DNA from: Microbacteriaceae bacterium
GTDB taxonomy: Bacteria; Actinomycetota; Actinomycetes; Actinomycetales; Microbacteriaceae
NCBI GenBank assembly: GCA_012511645.1
Contig: JAAZFP010000181.1
Location: 1 to 17,165 of the forward strand
Direction of reading: 5' to 3'
DNA length: 17,165 nt
A program made the translations under genes and the position numbers. This document shows, piece after piece, positions 1 through 6,388 of the stretch (positions are counted from its first letter, which is position 1; each line of letters opens with the position of its first letter). The notes beneath the pieces are model-generated. The model searched no databases. It was not told the origin of the DNA and was given only the letters and a program-made list of their open reading frames with translations.

Positions 1-120
1 ACCATCGCGACCGAGGTCGCGGCGGTGCGCGATCAGATCCCGACGGTGCGCACGGTGATCAGCATCGGCCTGGCCGAGGTTGCACCGATTGACGGGGTCA
101 TACGTCTCGCGCCGCGCGCA
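1..120 (+). pseudogene. Interior fragment of an AMP-forming acyl-CoA synthetase (FadD-like), truncated
   Basis: Reading frame 1 from the first base encodes TIATEVAAVRDQIPTVRTVI followed by SIG. This resembles the segment of AMP-forming fatty-acyl-CoA ligases in which a helix (..ElaaevaavRd.lP.lrhVi..g) precedes the next strand. The frame stays open to 513, but from about 120 onward it is only the antisense of the nitronate monooxygenase gene, so ligase-like coding ends near 100-130. The gene enters from outside the window and appears to have lost its C-terminal part. A ligase here would suit the acyl-CoA dehydrogenase/ETF locus downstream. The match rests on about 25 residues recognised by eye, so the family call is tentative. 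It could also be another coiled helical protein. Confidence 0.35.
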
Positions 121-482
121 GCAACAGGAGAAACCGGAGCGGGGGAGCCGAGCGCAGTGATGACAACGGGTGGCTGGTGCTTCGCGACGAGTGTGAGGTC
201 TTCGGCAAGTCGCGCATTGCTACTGTGCGTGATCAGATTTAGGGCCCACGGTGCGGGTGTCTCGCCGAGCGCGCGGATCTCGTCCAGGGATGAGGTGATC
301 GTCGTGAGCCACTCGTCGAGCTGCTCGGCCGTGCGGCAGTTGGGGGCGGGGAATGCGCCCATCGCCCCGGCTCGGCACGCGGCGACCACGAGATCGGGGC
401 CTGACACGAGAAACATGGGTGCGGCGACGATCGGGGTGCGAAGCGTGCTGGTCAACGTGTCGATGCGCTGCGTGAGTTGCAT
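33..482 (-). pseudogene. 3'-truncated nitronate monooxygenase (2-nitropropane dioxygenase family)
   Basis: Flavin-dependent nitronate monooxygenases oxidise alkyl nitronates and are usually about 320-360 residues long. This one has 149 codons. The N-terminus is good: residues 15-32 (LRTPIVAAPMFLVSGPDL) form the first beta strand and FMN-binding region, residues 37-48 give RAGAMGAFPAPN, and residues 105-118 give PVVITALGSPAPVS. After about residue 121 the expected TIM-barrel continuation (..aGa.vfaDV..) is replaced by unrelated sequence (ARGARRMTPS...) running to a TGA at 33-35. Neither other minus-strand frame restores homology, so this is loss of the 3' part rather than a single frameshift. 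The ATG at 480-482 is preceded by AAGGAGG (487-493) at short spacing. The gene lies downstream of the TetR gene in the same direction. It lacks most of the barrel, including the usual catalytic His region, so it is probably non-functional. Confidence 0.72.
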
Positions 483-486
483 GAGG

Positions 487-526
487 CCTCCTTGCCCTTA
501 TTTCTTCAATTAACAGAGTTAGTCTA
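487..526 (-). promoter_or_regulatory. Probable promoter and ribosome binding site of the truncated nitronate monooxygenase
   Basis: On the minus strand a TAGACT box (521-526) matches the actinobacterial TANNNT -10 element. It is followed about 28 nt later by AAGGAGG (487-493) and ATG (480-482). No clear -35 is present at 17-19 bp. An imperfect inverted repeat TTAAC-AGA-GTTAG (510-522) overlaps the expected transcription start and could be a regulator site. The stretch is AT-rich compared with its surroundings. Confidence 0.35.
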
Positions 527-588
527 ATGAATGCGCTCGCCGCGGAGCTATCGGGGGCCTGTGTTTCTCACGTTCGCAAGTTGCTGCC

Positions 589-1320
589 TCACGCTCTGTC
601 GACTGACGTGGCTGAGGGTGTCTCGGGTTCACCCGCCCTGAGCTTGATCGAGATCGCGCGCATCACGTCATCGGGGCTCGCCTCAGAGTCAAAGGTTGCG
701 ACCATCACGCGAGACGGCCGATCGGTGCCACCAAACCACGGCCCAAAGCGTGCGATCAGTTCGCCGAGCTCGGTTTCGAGTGCGGTGAGCGCGCGAGCAT
801 CATCGTTGCGAAGCCAACGCCTGAGCGCGGCATTGTGCACGGCAACAACCGCAGCGGCGAGTGCTGTCGGCACCCAGGAGGGGGTGCTGACTGGCACTCG
901 GGTTGAGAGGTACTTCGCAAAATCACGTTCATAACGGTGGGTGAGCACCAGCTCCCGTTCGCGCAACGACGGGTTGTGTCGCAAGAGATCCCAGCGCAGC
1001 CGCGCGGTTGCGCGATCCCGAGTGAGCGTGTGCAGCACTTCGAGGGCAGCCCGGGTGATGGCCTCGTCCGGGCTAAGTGCGTCGTCGGTCAGCAAGTGTT
1101 CGAGGCGGATGCCCGCAAGGTCATGATCGGCAAACACCACGTCCTCTTTGCTGCCGAAGCGGCGAAAGAAGGTGCTTCGGCTCATGCCGATCGCGTCAGC
1201 CAACTGGCTGGCTGTGGTGGTTTCATACCCGTGTTCGGCAAGATAGCGCACTGCGGCCGCAGCCTCGGCTGCGGCACCCTCGCCGCGCATCGGCGATGCC
1301 GTCGGTAACCCTGTGCTCAT
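589..1320 (-). CDS. TetR/AcrR-family transcriptional regulator
   Basis: A one-component repressor of the TetR type: N-terminal DNA-binding helix-turn-helix and an all-helical ligand-binding/dimerisation C-terminus. With ATG at 1318-1320 the product has 243 residues. The HTH lies at about residues 33-58: TTTASQLADAIGMSRSTFFRRFGSKEDVV, with the STFFRRFGSKEDV recognition-helix signature typical of the family. The C-terminal part is helical with no family-specific motif I can name. An upstream in-frame GTG (1336-1338) would add six residues. I prefer the ATG because a TACCGT box lies 8 nt upstream of it, which would fit a leaderless or near-leaderless mRNA; neither start has a convincing Shine-Dalgarno. 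The gene is divergent from the first acyl-CoA dehydrogenase, with palindromes between them. It therefore probably represses the fatty-acid genes and is relieved by an acyl-CoA, as in FadR/PaaR-like TetR proteins. The ligand is inferred. Confidence 0.88.
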   Translation of the reverse strand: MSTGLPTASPMRGEGAAAEAAAAVRYLAEHGYETTTASQLADAIGMSRSTFFRRFGSKEDVVFADHDLAGIRLEHLLTDDALSPDEAITRAALEVLHTLTRDRATARLRWDLLRHNPSLRERELVLTHRYERDFAKYLSTRVPVSTPSWVPTALAAAVVAVHNAALRRWLRNDDARALTALETELGELIARFGPWFGGTDRPSRVMVATFDSEASPDDVMRAISIKLRAGEPETPSATSVDRA

Positions 1321-1341
1321 GGATGTTGACGGTAGCACACC

Positions 1342-1356
1342 TGAGACTCGGTCTCA
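1342..1356. promoter_or_regulatory. Candidate TetR operator, palindrome TGAGAC-TCG-GTCTCA
   Basis: A perfect 6-bp inverted repeat, TGAGAC and GTCTCA, is separated by 3 bp just upstream of the divergent tetR gene. A shorter related palindrome, GAGA-A-TCTC, lies at 1387-1395. A lone GTCTCA half-site lies at 1430-1435 inside the candidate promoter of the acyl-CoA dehydrogenase. Their position and shared half-site suggest a self- and cross-regulated divergent operator. Binding by this regulator is inferred. Confidence 0.5.
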
Positions 1357-1386
1357 TCTCTGGTGCATGACGGGCCATCAAATTGT

Positions 1387-1395
1387 GAGAATCTC
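1387..1395. promoter_or_regulatory. Secondary short palindrome GAGA-A-TCTC, possible second operator
   Basis: A perfect 4-bp inverted repeat around one base shares the GAGA/TCTC core of the stronger palindrome 45 bp away. It sits upstream of the candidate acyl-CoA dehydrogenase promoter. It is short enough to arise by chance, so it only has weight together with the 1342-1356 palindrome and the GTCTCA half-site at 1430-1435. Confidence 0.25.
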
Positions 1396-1414
1396 CTATT
1401 TGCGCGCCGTTCAC

Positions 1415-1443
1415 TTGTGTCGATACGCAGTCTCAGGCATACT
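1415..1443 (+). promoter_or_regulatory. Candidate promoter of the first acyl-CoA dehydrogenase gene
   Basis: TTGTGT (1415-1420) and CATACT (1438-1443) are separated by 17 bp and would place the transcript start near 1450, leaving a leader of about 47 nt before the ATG at 1497. A GTCTCA half-site (1430-1435) lies in the spacer. The -10 is imperfect (C at position 1). This is a pattern match only. Confidence 0.35.
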
Positions 1444-1458
1444 GCTAGGCATATGCTG
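1435..1458 (+). repeat. Tandem 12-bp imperfect repeat AGGCATACTGCT / AGGCATATGCTG
   Basis: Two adjacent 12-bp units share AGGCATA at the start and a shifted TGCT at the end. They lie over and just after the candidate -10 box of the acyl-CoA dehydrogenase, inside the tetR/fadE divergent gap. They may be a second regulator site or an accidental duplication. Confidence 0.4.
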
Positions 1459-1496
1459 CGGCGGCCGCGTCGCACGACGAACGATGGAGATCTCAC

Positions 1497-3257
1497 ATGG
1501 TGAACGACCGACTGTCAGCCCTCGTCTCGGGTGAACCAGGCAACTATGTGCCGCCGGTAGCCGAATACGACTTTCTGCTCAAGGAAGCGTTTGGCACTGA
1601 CATCGTGGCGCGGTCGACCGACGGGGCGCTCACCGCAGACGACGCGATGGATGCGATTGCTGCGGCCGGCGAGTTCGCTTCCGAGGTGTTTGCGCCGCTG
1701 AACACGGTCGGTGACCGAGTCGGGGCGACGTTTGCAGACGGCGTGGTGACACTGCCTGGCGGGTTCAAAGACGCGTATGAGCAGTACACCGAGGCCGGGT
1801 GGCTCTCGGCGGCGGCCTCTGAAGAAGCAGGCGGTGACGGCCTGCCGATAACCGTGGTGAGCGCTCTCAGCGAGTTCTGGAACGCCTCGAATATGGCCTT
1901 TGCGCTCTGCCCGGGGCTGAGCCTCGGCGCGATCCGCGCGCTCACCGCGCACGGCTCCCAAGAACTGCGCGATTTCTACCTGCCAAAGATGGTGAGCGGC
2001 GAATGGACCGGCACCATGAACCTCACCGAGCCGCAGGCAGGCACCGACCTGGCAGCGGTGCGCACCATGGCTCGAGACAATGGGGACGGCAGCTGGGCCA
2101 TCAGCGGCCAGAAGATCTTCATCACCTGGGGTGACCATGACGTTGCTGAGAACATCGTGCACCTCGTGCTCGCCCGCACCGAGGGCGCGCCCGAGGGACA
2201 TCGCGGAATCTCACTGTTTCTCGTACCGAAGTTCATGCCGAACCCAGATGGGACACTCGGTGCGCGCAACAGCGTGACCACCGTCGGCATCGAACACAAG
2301 CTCGGCATTCACGGCAGCCCGACCTGCGTGCTGCAGTACGAAGATGCCACCGGCTACCTCGTGGGCGAACTGCATCAGGGCCTCATTGGCATGTTCGTGA
2401 TGATGAACGAAGCGCGCTTCGGCATGGGGGTGCAGGGTCTTGGCATCTCGCAGCGCGCGTTCCAGCGGGCGAATGACTATGCGCACAGTCGTGTGCAGGG
2501 TGCGGTCATGGGTCTGCCCGATGGCACTCCCATCGCAGGCCACCCCGATGTGCGTCGCCTACTGTTGTCGATGTCGAGCCGCATCTCAGCACTGCGCGCA
2601 CTCGTCGTGTTTGCCGCAGACCTGCAAGATCGTGAAGCTGAGGGCAATAATCAGGCCATCGCCGAGTTCCTCACCCCGATTCTCAAGTCGTGGGGCACCG
2701 AAGAGTCGGTGCACATCACCTCTGACGCGATTCAGGTGCACGGCGGCATGGGCTTCATCGAAGAGACGGGCGCGGCGCAGCACTACCGTGATGCCCGCAT
2801 CACCCCCATCTATGAGGGCACCACGGCGATCCAGTCGAACGACCTCGTCGGTCGTAAGGTGCTGCGAGACGGCGGCAAGACCGCTGGTGAGCTGCTTGGC
2901 ATGATGCAGGCACAGCTGCAGCAGCTCGCGACCTTTGATCACCCCGTGGCGAAGGCAACCGTCGATCGCATGGGCCGCGCGATCCTCGCAGCCACCCGCG
3001 CAACCGAGGCGCTCGCGGGCAACGCCGCAGCGGGCAAGATGCGCGACGTGTTTGCGGTGTCGGTGCCATACCAAGAGCTGCTCAGCCTGCTCGCCGGGGG
3101 CTACATGCACGCGATCATCGCAACCGCGGTGCTGGGCCGCGACACGCTCTCAGCCGACGACGAGCGACGCCTGACTGAGGCTGATTTCTTTGGCGCGCAC
3201 CACCTCGCCAAGGTGCACACGCTCGCAGAGACCGTCGCCGCCGGCGAGATTGCATAA
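1497..3257 (+). CDS. Acyl-CoA dehydrogenase, large (586-residue) DmdC/FadE-like type
   Basis: A flavoprotein that makes the alpha,beta-trans double bond in acyl-CoA thioesters and passes electrons to ETF. At 586 residues it belongs to the longer class (3-methylmercaptopropionyl-CoA dehydrogenase/DmdC-like) with an extra C-terminal helical domain after about residue 460, not the usual ~380-residue form. Visible motifs: MNLTEPQAGTDLAAV (174-188), the flavin/substrate-binding signature; GQKIFITWGDHD (204-215); QVHGGMGFIEETG (413-425); and IYEGTTAIQSNDLVGR (438-453). E440 is at the position of the catalytic base of the medium-chain type. The ATG at 1497 is supported by GGAGA (1486-1490), 6 nt upstream. 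It is the first gene right of the divergent TetR control region, 52 bp before a second dehydrogenase. The natural substrate cannot be read from sequence; a DmdC role in DMSP breakdown is possible but not supported by neighbours. Confidence 0.93.
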   Translation: MVNDRLSALVSGEPGNYVPPVAEYDFLLKEAFGTDIVARSTDGALTADDAMDAIAAAGEFASEVFAPLNTVGDRVGATFADGVVTLPGGFKDAYEQYTEAGWLSAAASEEAGGDGLPITVVSALSEFWNASNMAFALCPGLSLGAIRALTAHGSQELRDFYLPKMVSGEWTGTMNLTEPQAGTDLAAVRTMARDNGDGSWAISGQKIFITWGDHDVAENIVHLVLARTEGAPEGHRGISLFLVPKFMPNPDGTLGARNSVTTVGIEHKLGIHGSPTCVLQYEDATGYLVGELHQGLIGMFVMMNEARFGMGVQGLGISQRAFQRANDYAHSRVQGAVMGLPDGTPIAGHPDVRRLLLSMSSRISALRALVVFAADLQDREAEGNNQAIAEFLTPILKSWGTEESVHITSDAIQVHGGMGFIEETGAAQHYRDARITPIYEGTTAIQSNDLVGRKVLRDGGKTAGELLGMMQAQLQQLATFDHPVAKATVDRMGRAILAATRATEALAGNAAAGKMRDVFAVSVPYQELLSLLAGGYMHAIIATAVLGRDTLSADDERRLTEADFFGAHHLAKVHTLAETVAAGEIA

Positions 3258-3342
3258 CCAGAGTTCTATCCATCATTGACACAATTCACGCCCGGCTCGG
3301 GCGACCGGCTTGAGCCAGGCACCTACAGAAAGGGTCGCAGCA

Positions 3343-4503
3343 ATGCAGCGCAAGATTTATGACGAGGATCACGAGGCGTTCCGCGAGGTCGTGAAAGAGT
3401 TTGTTCGCCGGTACGCGACGAACGAGAAGCGTGAGCAGTGGGAGCGCGACGGCGAGGTCGACCGCGCCACCATGCTTGCTGCGGGTGAGCAGGGACTGAT
3501 CGGGCTCTCGGTTCCCGAAGAGTTCGGAGGCGCTGGCATGATTCAGGACTACCGTTTTCGCGCAATCGTGAACGAAGAGGTCATTGGTGCGGGCCACGGT
3601 TCGCTCGCCGGTGCGCTCGGCATCCAGGATGACCTGGCCGTTCCTTACATCGTGCACATGGGCACGCAGGCGCAGAAAGAGAAATGGCTGCCCGGCATGG
3701 CGACCGGTGAGGTGCTGGGCGCCCTCGCGATGACCGATCCCGGTGCGGGCAGTGACCTGCGCGGTGTCACTACCAACGCAAAAAAGGTTGACGGTGGCTA
3801 CATTCTCAACGGTGCGAAGACCTTCATCTCGTCTGGCAAGACCGCAGATATTGTGGTGACCTTCGTCAAGACCGGTGAGGGAAACCGCCCCGACGCATTC
3901 AGCCTGGTCATCGTCGAAAACGGCATGGAAGGCTTTGAACACGGCAAGAAGCTCAGCAAGATGGGCTTCCACGGGTGGGACACGGCAGAGCTCTCGTTCA
4001 CCGACGTGTTCATTCCCGAAGAGAACCTCATCGGCGGGGTTGAGGGCCACGGCTTCGTGCAGCTCATGAAGAACTTGCCGCTCGAGCGCATGTCGATTGG
4101 TGTCTCGGCTGCTGCTGCAGCGGAGGCTGCGTACAAGTGGACGCTCGACTACACCAAGGAGCGCATGGCCTTCGGTCAGCCGATCGCCGGGTTCCAGAAC
4201 ACTCGGTTCCGCCTCGCCGACATGGCTACCACCGTCGACGTGATGTGGACCTACGTCGATCGCGCCATGGAGCTCTACGCTGAGAGCAAGCTGACCGCGG
4301 AAGAGGCCGCCCAGGTGAAGTTCTGGACGACCGAACGCGAGTGGGAAGTGCTTGACCAGGGTGTGCAGCTGCACGGCGGCTACGGCTACATCACCGAATA
4401 CCCGATTGCTCGCGCGTTTCTCGACGCTCGAGTGCACCGCATTTACGGCGGAACGAACGAGGTCATGCGCGAGCTCGTGTCGCGCCAACTCATCGGAAAG
4501 TAG
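3343..4503 (+). CDS. Acyl-CoA dehydrogenase, 386-residue FadE type
   Basis: A standard-length acyl-CoA dehydrogenase with N-terminal helical, middle beta-barrel and C-terminal helical domains. Numbering from the ATG at 3343: SVPEEFGGAG (56-65), ALAMTDPGAGSDLRGV (127-142) with the family flavin motif, GAKTFISSG (157-165), and a C-terminal GGTNEVMRELVSRQLIGK. The last motif has Gly where medium-chain enzymes have the catalytic Glu. A Glu in LPLERMSIG (E248) lies where isovaleryl-CoA and long-chain dehydrogenases carry their base, so branched or long-chain substrates are more likely. I chose ATG 3343 because GAAAGGG (3328-3334) lies 8 nt upstream; the in-frame TTG at 3310 has no such site and would add 11 unlikely residues. 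It follows the first dehydrogenase in the same direction, probably in one transcript ended by the strong hairpin at 4511-4549. Confidence 0.93.
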   Translation: MQRKIYDEDHEAFREVVKEFVRRYATNEKREQWERDGEVDRATMLAAGEQGLIGLSVPEEFGGAGMIQDYRFRAIVNEEVIGAGHGSLAGALGIQDDLAVPYIVHMGTQAQKEKWLPGMATGEVLGALAMTDPGAGSDLRGVTTNAKKVDGGYILNGAKTFISSGKTADIVVTFVKTGEGNRPDAFSLVIVENGMEGFEHGKKLSKMGFHGWDTAELSFTDVFIPEENLIGGVEGHGFVQLMKNLPLERMSIGVSAAAAAEAAYKWTLDYTKERMAFGQPIAGFQNTRFRLADMATTVDVMWTYVDRAMELYAESKLTAEEAAQVKFWTTEREWEVLDQGVQLHGGYGYITEYPIARAFLDARVHRIYGGTNEVMRELVSRQLIGK

Positions 4504-4510
4504 TGACTCT

Positions 4511-4549
4511 GCGCAGCCCGGCCGGGTGCAACACCCGGCCGGGCTGCGC
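4511..4549 (+). terminator. Perfect 18-bp hairpin, terminator-like, after the two acyl-CoA dehydrogenases
   Basis: GCGCAGCCCGGCCGGGTG (4511-4528), loop CAA, then its exact reverse complement (4532-4549), starting 7 nt after the TAG stop. No U-tract follows (the next bases are CGCGCAAGAAACTG). This matches the I-shaped stem-only terminators often seen in high-GC actinobacteria. It separates the dehydrogenases from the etf genes. Confidence 0.75.
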
Positions 4550-4568
4550 CGCGCAAGAAACTGTCGTG

Positions 4569-4619
4569 TATCTTTGCGTTTGGGCGTAATTGTCGGAATT
4601 CAATTAGAGACTGGAAACA
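4569..4619 (+). promoter_or_regulatory. Probable promoter/leader region of etfB
   Basis: After the hairpin the composition turns AT-rich (4560-4619), with a TATCTT box (4569-4574) fitting TANNNT and another AT-rich patch, GGAATTCAATTAGAG (4595-4609). No paired -35/-10 is convincing. The ribosome-binding sequence before the ATG at 4620 is weak (ACTGGAAAC). A promoter here is expected because a strong hairpin lies just upstream. Confidence 0.35.
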
Positions 4620-5396
4620 ATGAAGATCGTCGTACTGCTGAAAGAAGTGCCCGACACCTACGGTGAGCGCACACTCAACCTCGAAACTGGCCTCGCCGAG
4701 CGGGCTGGCGCCGATAACGTCGTCGATGAAATCGGCGAACGCGCGCTTGAGGTTGCTCTCTCATACGCAGATGCCAACGAGGGCACGGAGGTTACGGTGC
4801 TGTCGATGGCCCCCGAAACCGCAACCGCAAACGTGCGCAAGGGCCTCGCGATGGGCGCGGCATCGGCCACGCACATTGTCGATGAGGCGCTCGTCGGCGC
4901 AGATCTCGGTCTCACCGCTGAGGTGCTCGCAGCAGCGCTGAAGGCCGAAGGCTTTGACCTCGTCATCGCTGGCAACCAGTCAACCGATGGATCGGCGGGC
5001 ATGCTGCCCACGATGCTCGCTGAGCACCTCGATGTGCCAAACCTGACGAACCTCACCTCCGTCACGATCGCTGCAGACGGCGTATCGGGCTCACGCGCCT
5101 CAGACGACGCTACGGTGCAGGCGAAGACCGCGCTGCCCGCGGTCATCTCGATCACCGAGGCCCTCCCCGACGCCCGATTCCCCAACTTCAAGGGCATTAT
5201 GGCGGCGAAGAAGAAGCCGCTTGAGGTGAAATCACTCGCTGATCTTGGCGTGGACGCAAACGACATGACTCCCTCACGCACCATCATGATCTCGATCGCT
5301 GAGCGCCCCGCGCGTGCGGCCGGCGTGAAGATCACGGACGAAGGCGATGCCGCTCAGCAGCTCGCTGCGTTCCTCACCCAAAACCGCCTGGTCTAA
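4620..5396 (+). CDS. etfB: Electron transfer flavoprotein, beta subunit
   Basis: The small subunit of the cytoplasmic heterodimeric ETF that accepts electrons from acyl-CoA dehydrogenases. At 258 residues it has normal length. Visible motifs: VVLLKEVPDT at the N-terminus; AGNQSTDGSAGMLP (117-130), the AMP/nucleotide-binding loop of the beta subunit; and RFPNFKGIMAAKKKPLEV (186-203), the beta-subunit signature with the recognition-loop region just before it. The AAKKKPLE segment is diagnostic of EtfB/FixA. The start ATG gives the canonical MKIVVLLKEVPD beginning. It is followed 24 bp later by etfA and is separated from the preceding dehydrogenases by a hairpin, so it may be expressed independently of them. 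The sequence looks like the ordinary beta-oxidation type rather than a bifurcating NADH-dependent form, but I cannot prove this by eye. Confidence 0.95.
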   Translation: MKIVVLLKEVPDTYGERTLNLETGLAERAGADNVVDEIGERALEVALSYADANEGTEVTVLSMAPETATANVRKGLAMGAASATHIVDEALVGADLGLTAEVLAAALKAEGFDLVIAGNQSTDGSAGMLPTMLAEHLDVPNLTNLTSVTIAADGVSGSRASDDATVQAKTALPAVISITEALPDARFPNFKGIMAAKKKPLEVKSLADLGVDANDMTPSRTIMISIAERPARAAGVKITDEGDAAQQLAAFLTQNRLV

Positions 5397-5420
5397 CCGA
5401 GTCTGAAAGGAATCACCATC

Positions 5421-6386
5421 ATGAATTTTGCCGCAGACTCGATTCTGGTCCTGCTTGATACCGCCGCGGACGGCTCGCTTGCCAAGTCATCGGCCGCGCT
5501 CATCGGTGGCGCGTCGACCATTGGCACGCCGGTCGCCCTGGTTATCTCAAATGATGAAGCGGTTGCCGCGCAGGCCGCTGAGCTTGGCGCTGCCGCTGTG
5601 CTTCGCGCAGACGCTGCAGCGGTGGTCACCAGCCGTGCAACCGACGCGCTCGCTGCAGCTGCCGCACTCGTGCAGCCCGACGCTGTGCTCGTTTCGCACT
5701 CCGTTGAGGGTCGTGACGCGGCTGCACGCTTCGCCGCACGCACTCGTTCGGGTGTGATCGCCGACGCGATCGCCGTTGAGCGCGACTCGCAGGGCATCAC
5801 GGCCACCGTGTCGGCTTACGGCGGTGCCTACACCGTCGGCGCAGCCGTCACTCACGGCGCCCCCGTCATCTCGGTGCGCCAGGCAACGCTCGAAGCCCGT
5901 GCCGCAGCGCAGCCTGCCAACGTGATCGCACTCGATGTGCCATCACGCGATGCCCGCGTCGCTGAGGTGACCGCGGTCGAGGCCGCAGAGACCGGCGGCA
6001 GCCGACCAGAGCTTCGCGGCGCAAAGACCGTGGTGTCAGGTGGTCGTGGGCTTGGCTCGAAGGAGCAGTTCGTGCTCACCGAACAACTCGCTGACGCCCT
6101 CGGCGCAGCGGTTGGTGCGTCTCGTGCCGCCGTCGATGCCGGATGGGTGCCGCAGTCAACCCAGGTCGGCCAGACCGGTGTCTCAGTGTCACCGCAGCTC
6201 TACATTGCGCTCGGCATCTCCGGTGCGATTCAGCACAAGGCCGGCATGCAGACCTCAAAGTTCATCGTCGCGATCAATAAAGACGCCGACGCGCCCATTT
6301 TCGAGGTTGCAGACTTCGGTGTTGTTGGTGACGTCTTTACGGTCGTGCCAGCGCTGATCGCCGAGATCGAGAAGCTGAAGGCGTAG
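5421..6386 (+). CDS. etfA: Electron transfer flavoprotein, alpha subunit
   Basis: The FAD-carrying large subunit of ETF, 321 residues, normal length. The C-terminal FAD domain is complete: SGGRGLGSKEQF (206-217), SRAAVDAGWVPQSTQVGQTG (234-253), ALGISGAIQHKAGMQ (263-277) and AINKDADAPIFEVADFGVVGD (284-304). This order is the EtfA signature. AAAGGAA (about 5406-5412) precedes the ATG at 5421 with good spacing. The N-terminal domain is Ala-rich and less conserved, as usual for the family. It forms the heterodimer with the adjacent etfB product. The stop codon is separated by only two bases from the start of the cytochrome gene, implying translational coupling and a shared transcript. No ETF:quinone oxidoreductase (FixC/EtfQO) is present in this window. 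Confidence 0.95.
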   Translation: MNFAADSILVLLDTAADGSLAKSSAALIGGASTIGTPVALVISNDEAVAAQAAELGAAAVLRADAAAVVTSRATDALAAAAALVQPDAVLVSHSVEGRDAAARFAARTRSGVIADAIAVERDSQGITATVSAYGGAYTVGAAVTHGAPVISVRQATLEARAAAQPANVIALDVPSRDARVAEVTAVEAAETGGSRPELRGAKTVVSGGRGLGSKEQFVLTEQLADALGAAVGASRAAVDAGWVPQSTQVGQTGVSVSPQLYIALGISGAIQHKAGMQTSKFIVAINKDADAPIFEVADFGVVGDVFTVVPALIAEIEKLKA

Positions 6387-6388
6387 CA

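Noticed and set aside
1515..2201. Long minus-strand open frame across the first acyl-CoA dehydrogenase
   Set aside because: Its translation has no family resemblance and is rich in His/Arg, as expected for the antisense of a high-GC gene with strong third-position bias. The same applies to the long antisense frames across the second dehydrogenase, prs, rplY and mfd.
3276..3304. TTGACA between the two acyl-CoA dehydrogenases as a second promoter
   Set aside because: The hexamer is perfect, but no -10-like box follows at 16-19 bp (the region is GC-rich), so independent transcription is unsupported.
4511..4549. The perfect 18-bp inverted repeat as a mobile-element end or phage attachment site
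   Set aside because: It lies directly after a stop codon, has a 3-nt loop, no partner copy in the window and no transposase or integrase nearby. A terminator explains it.
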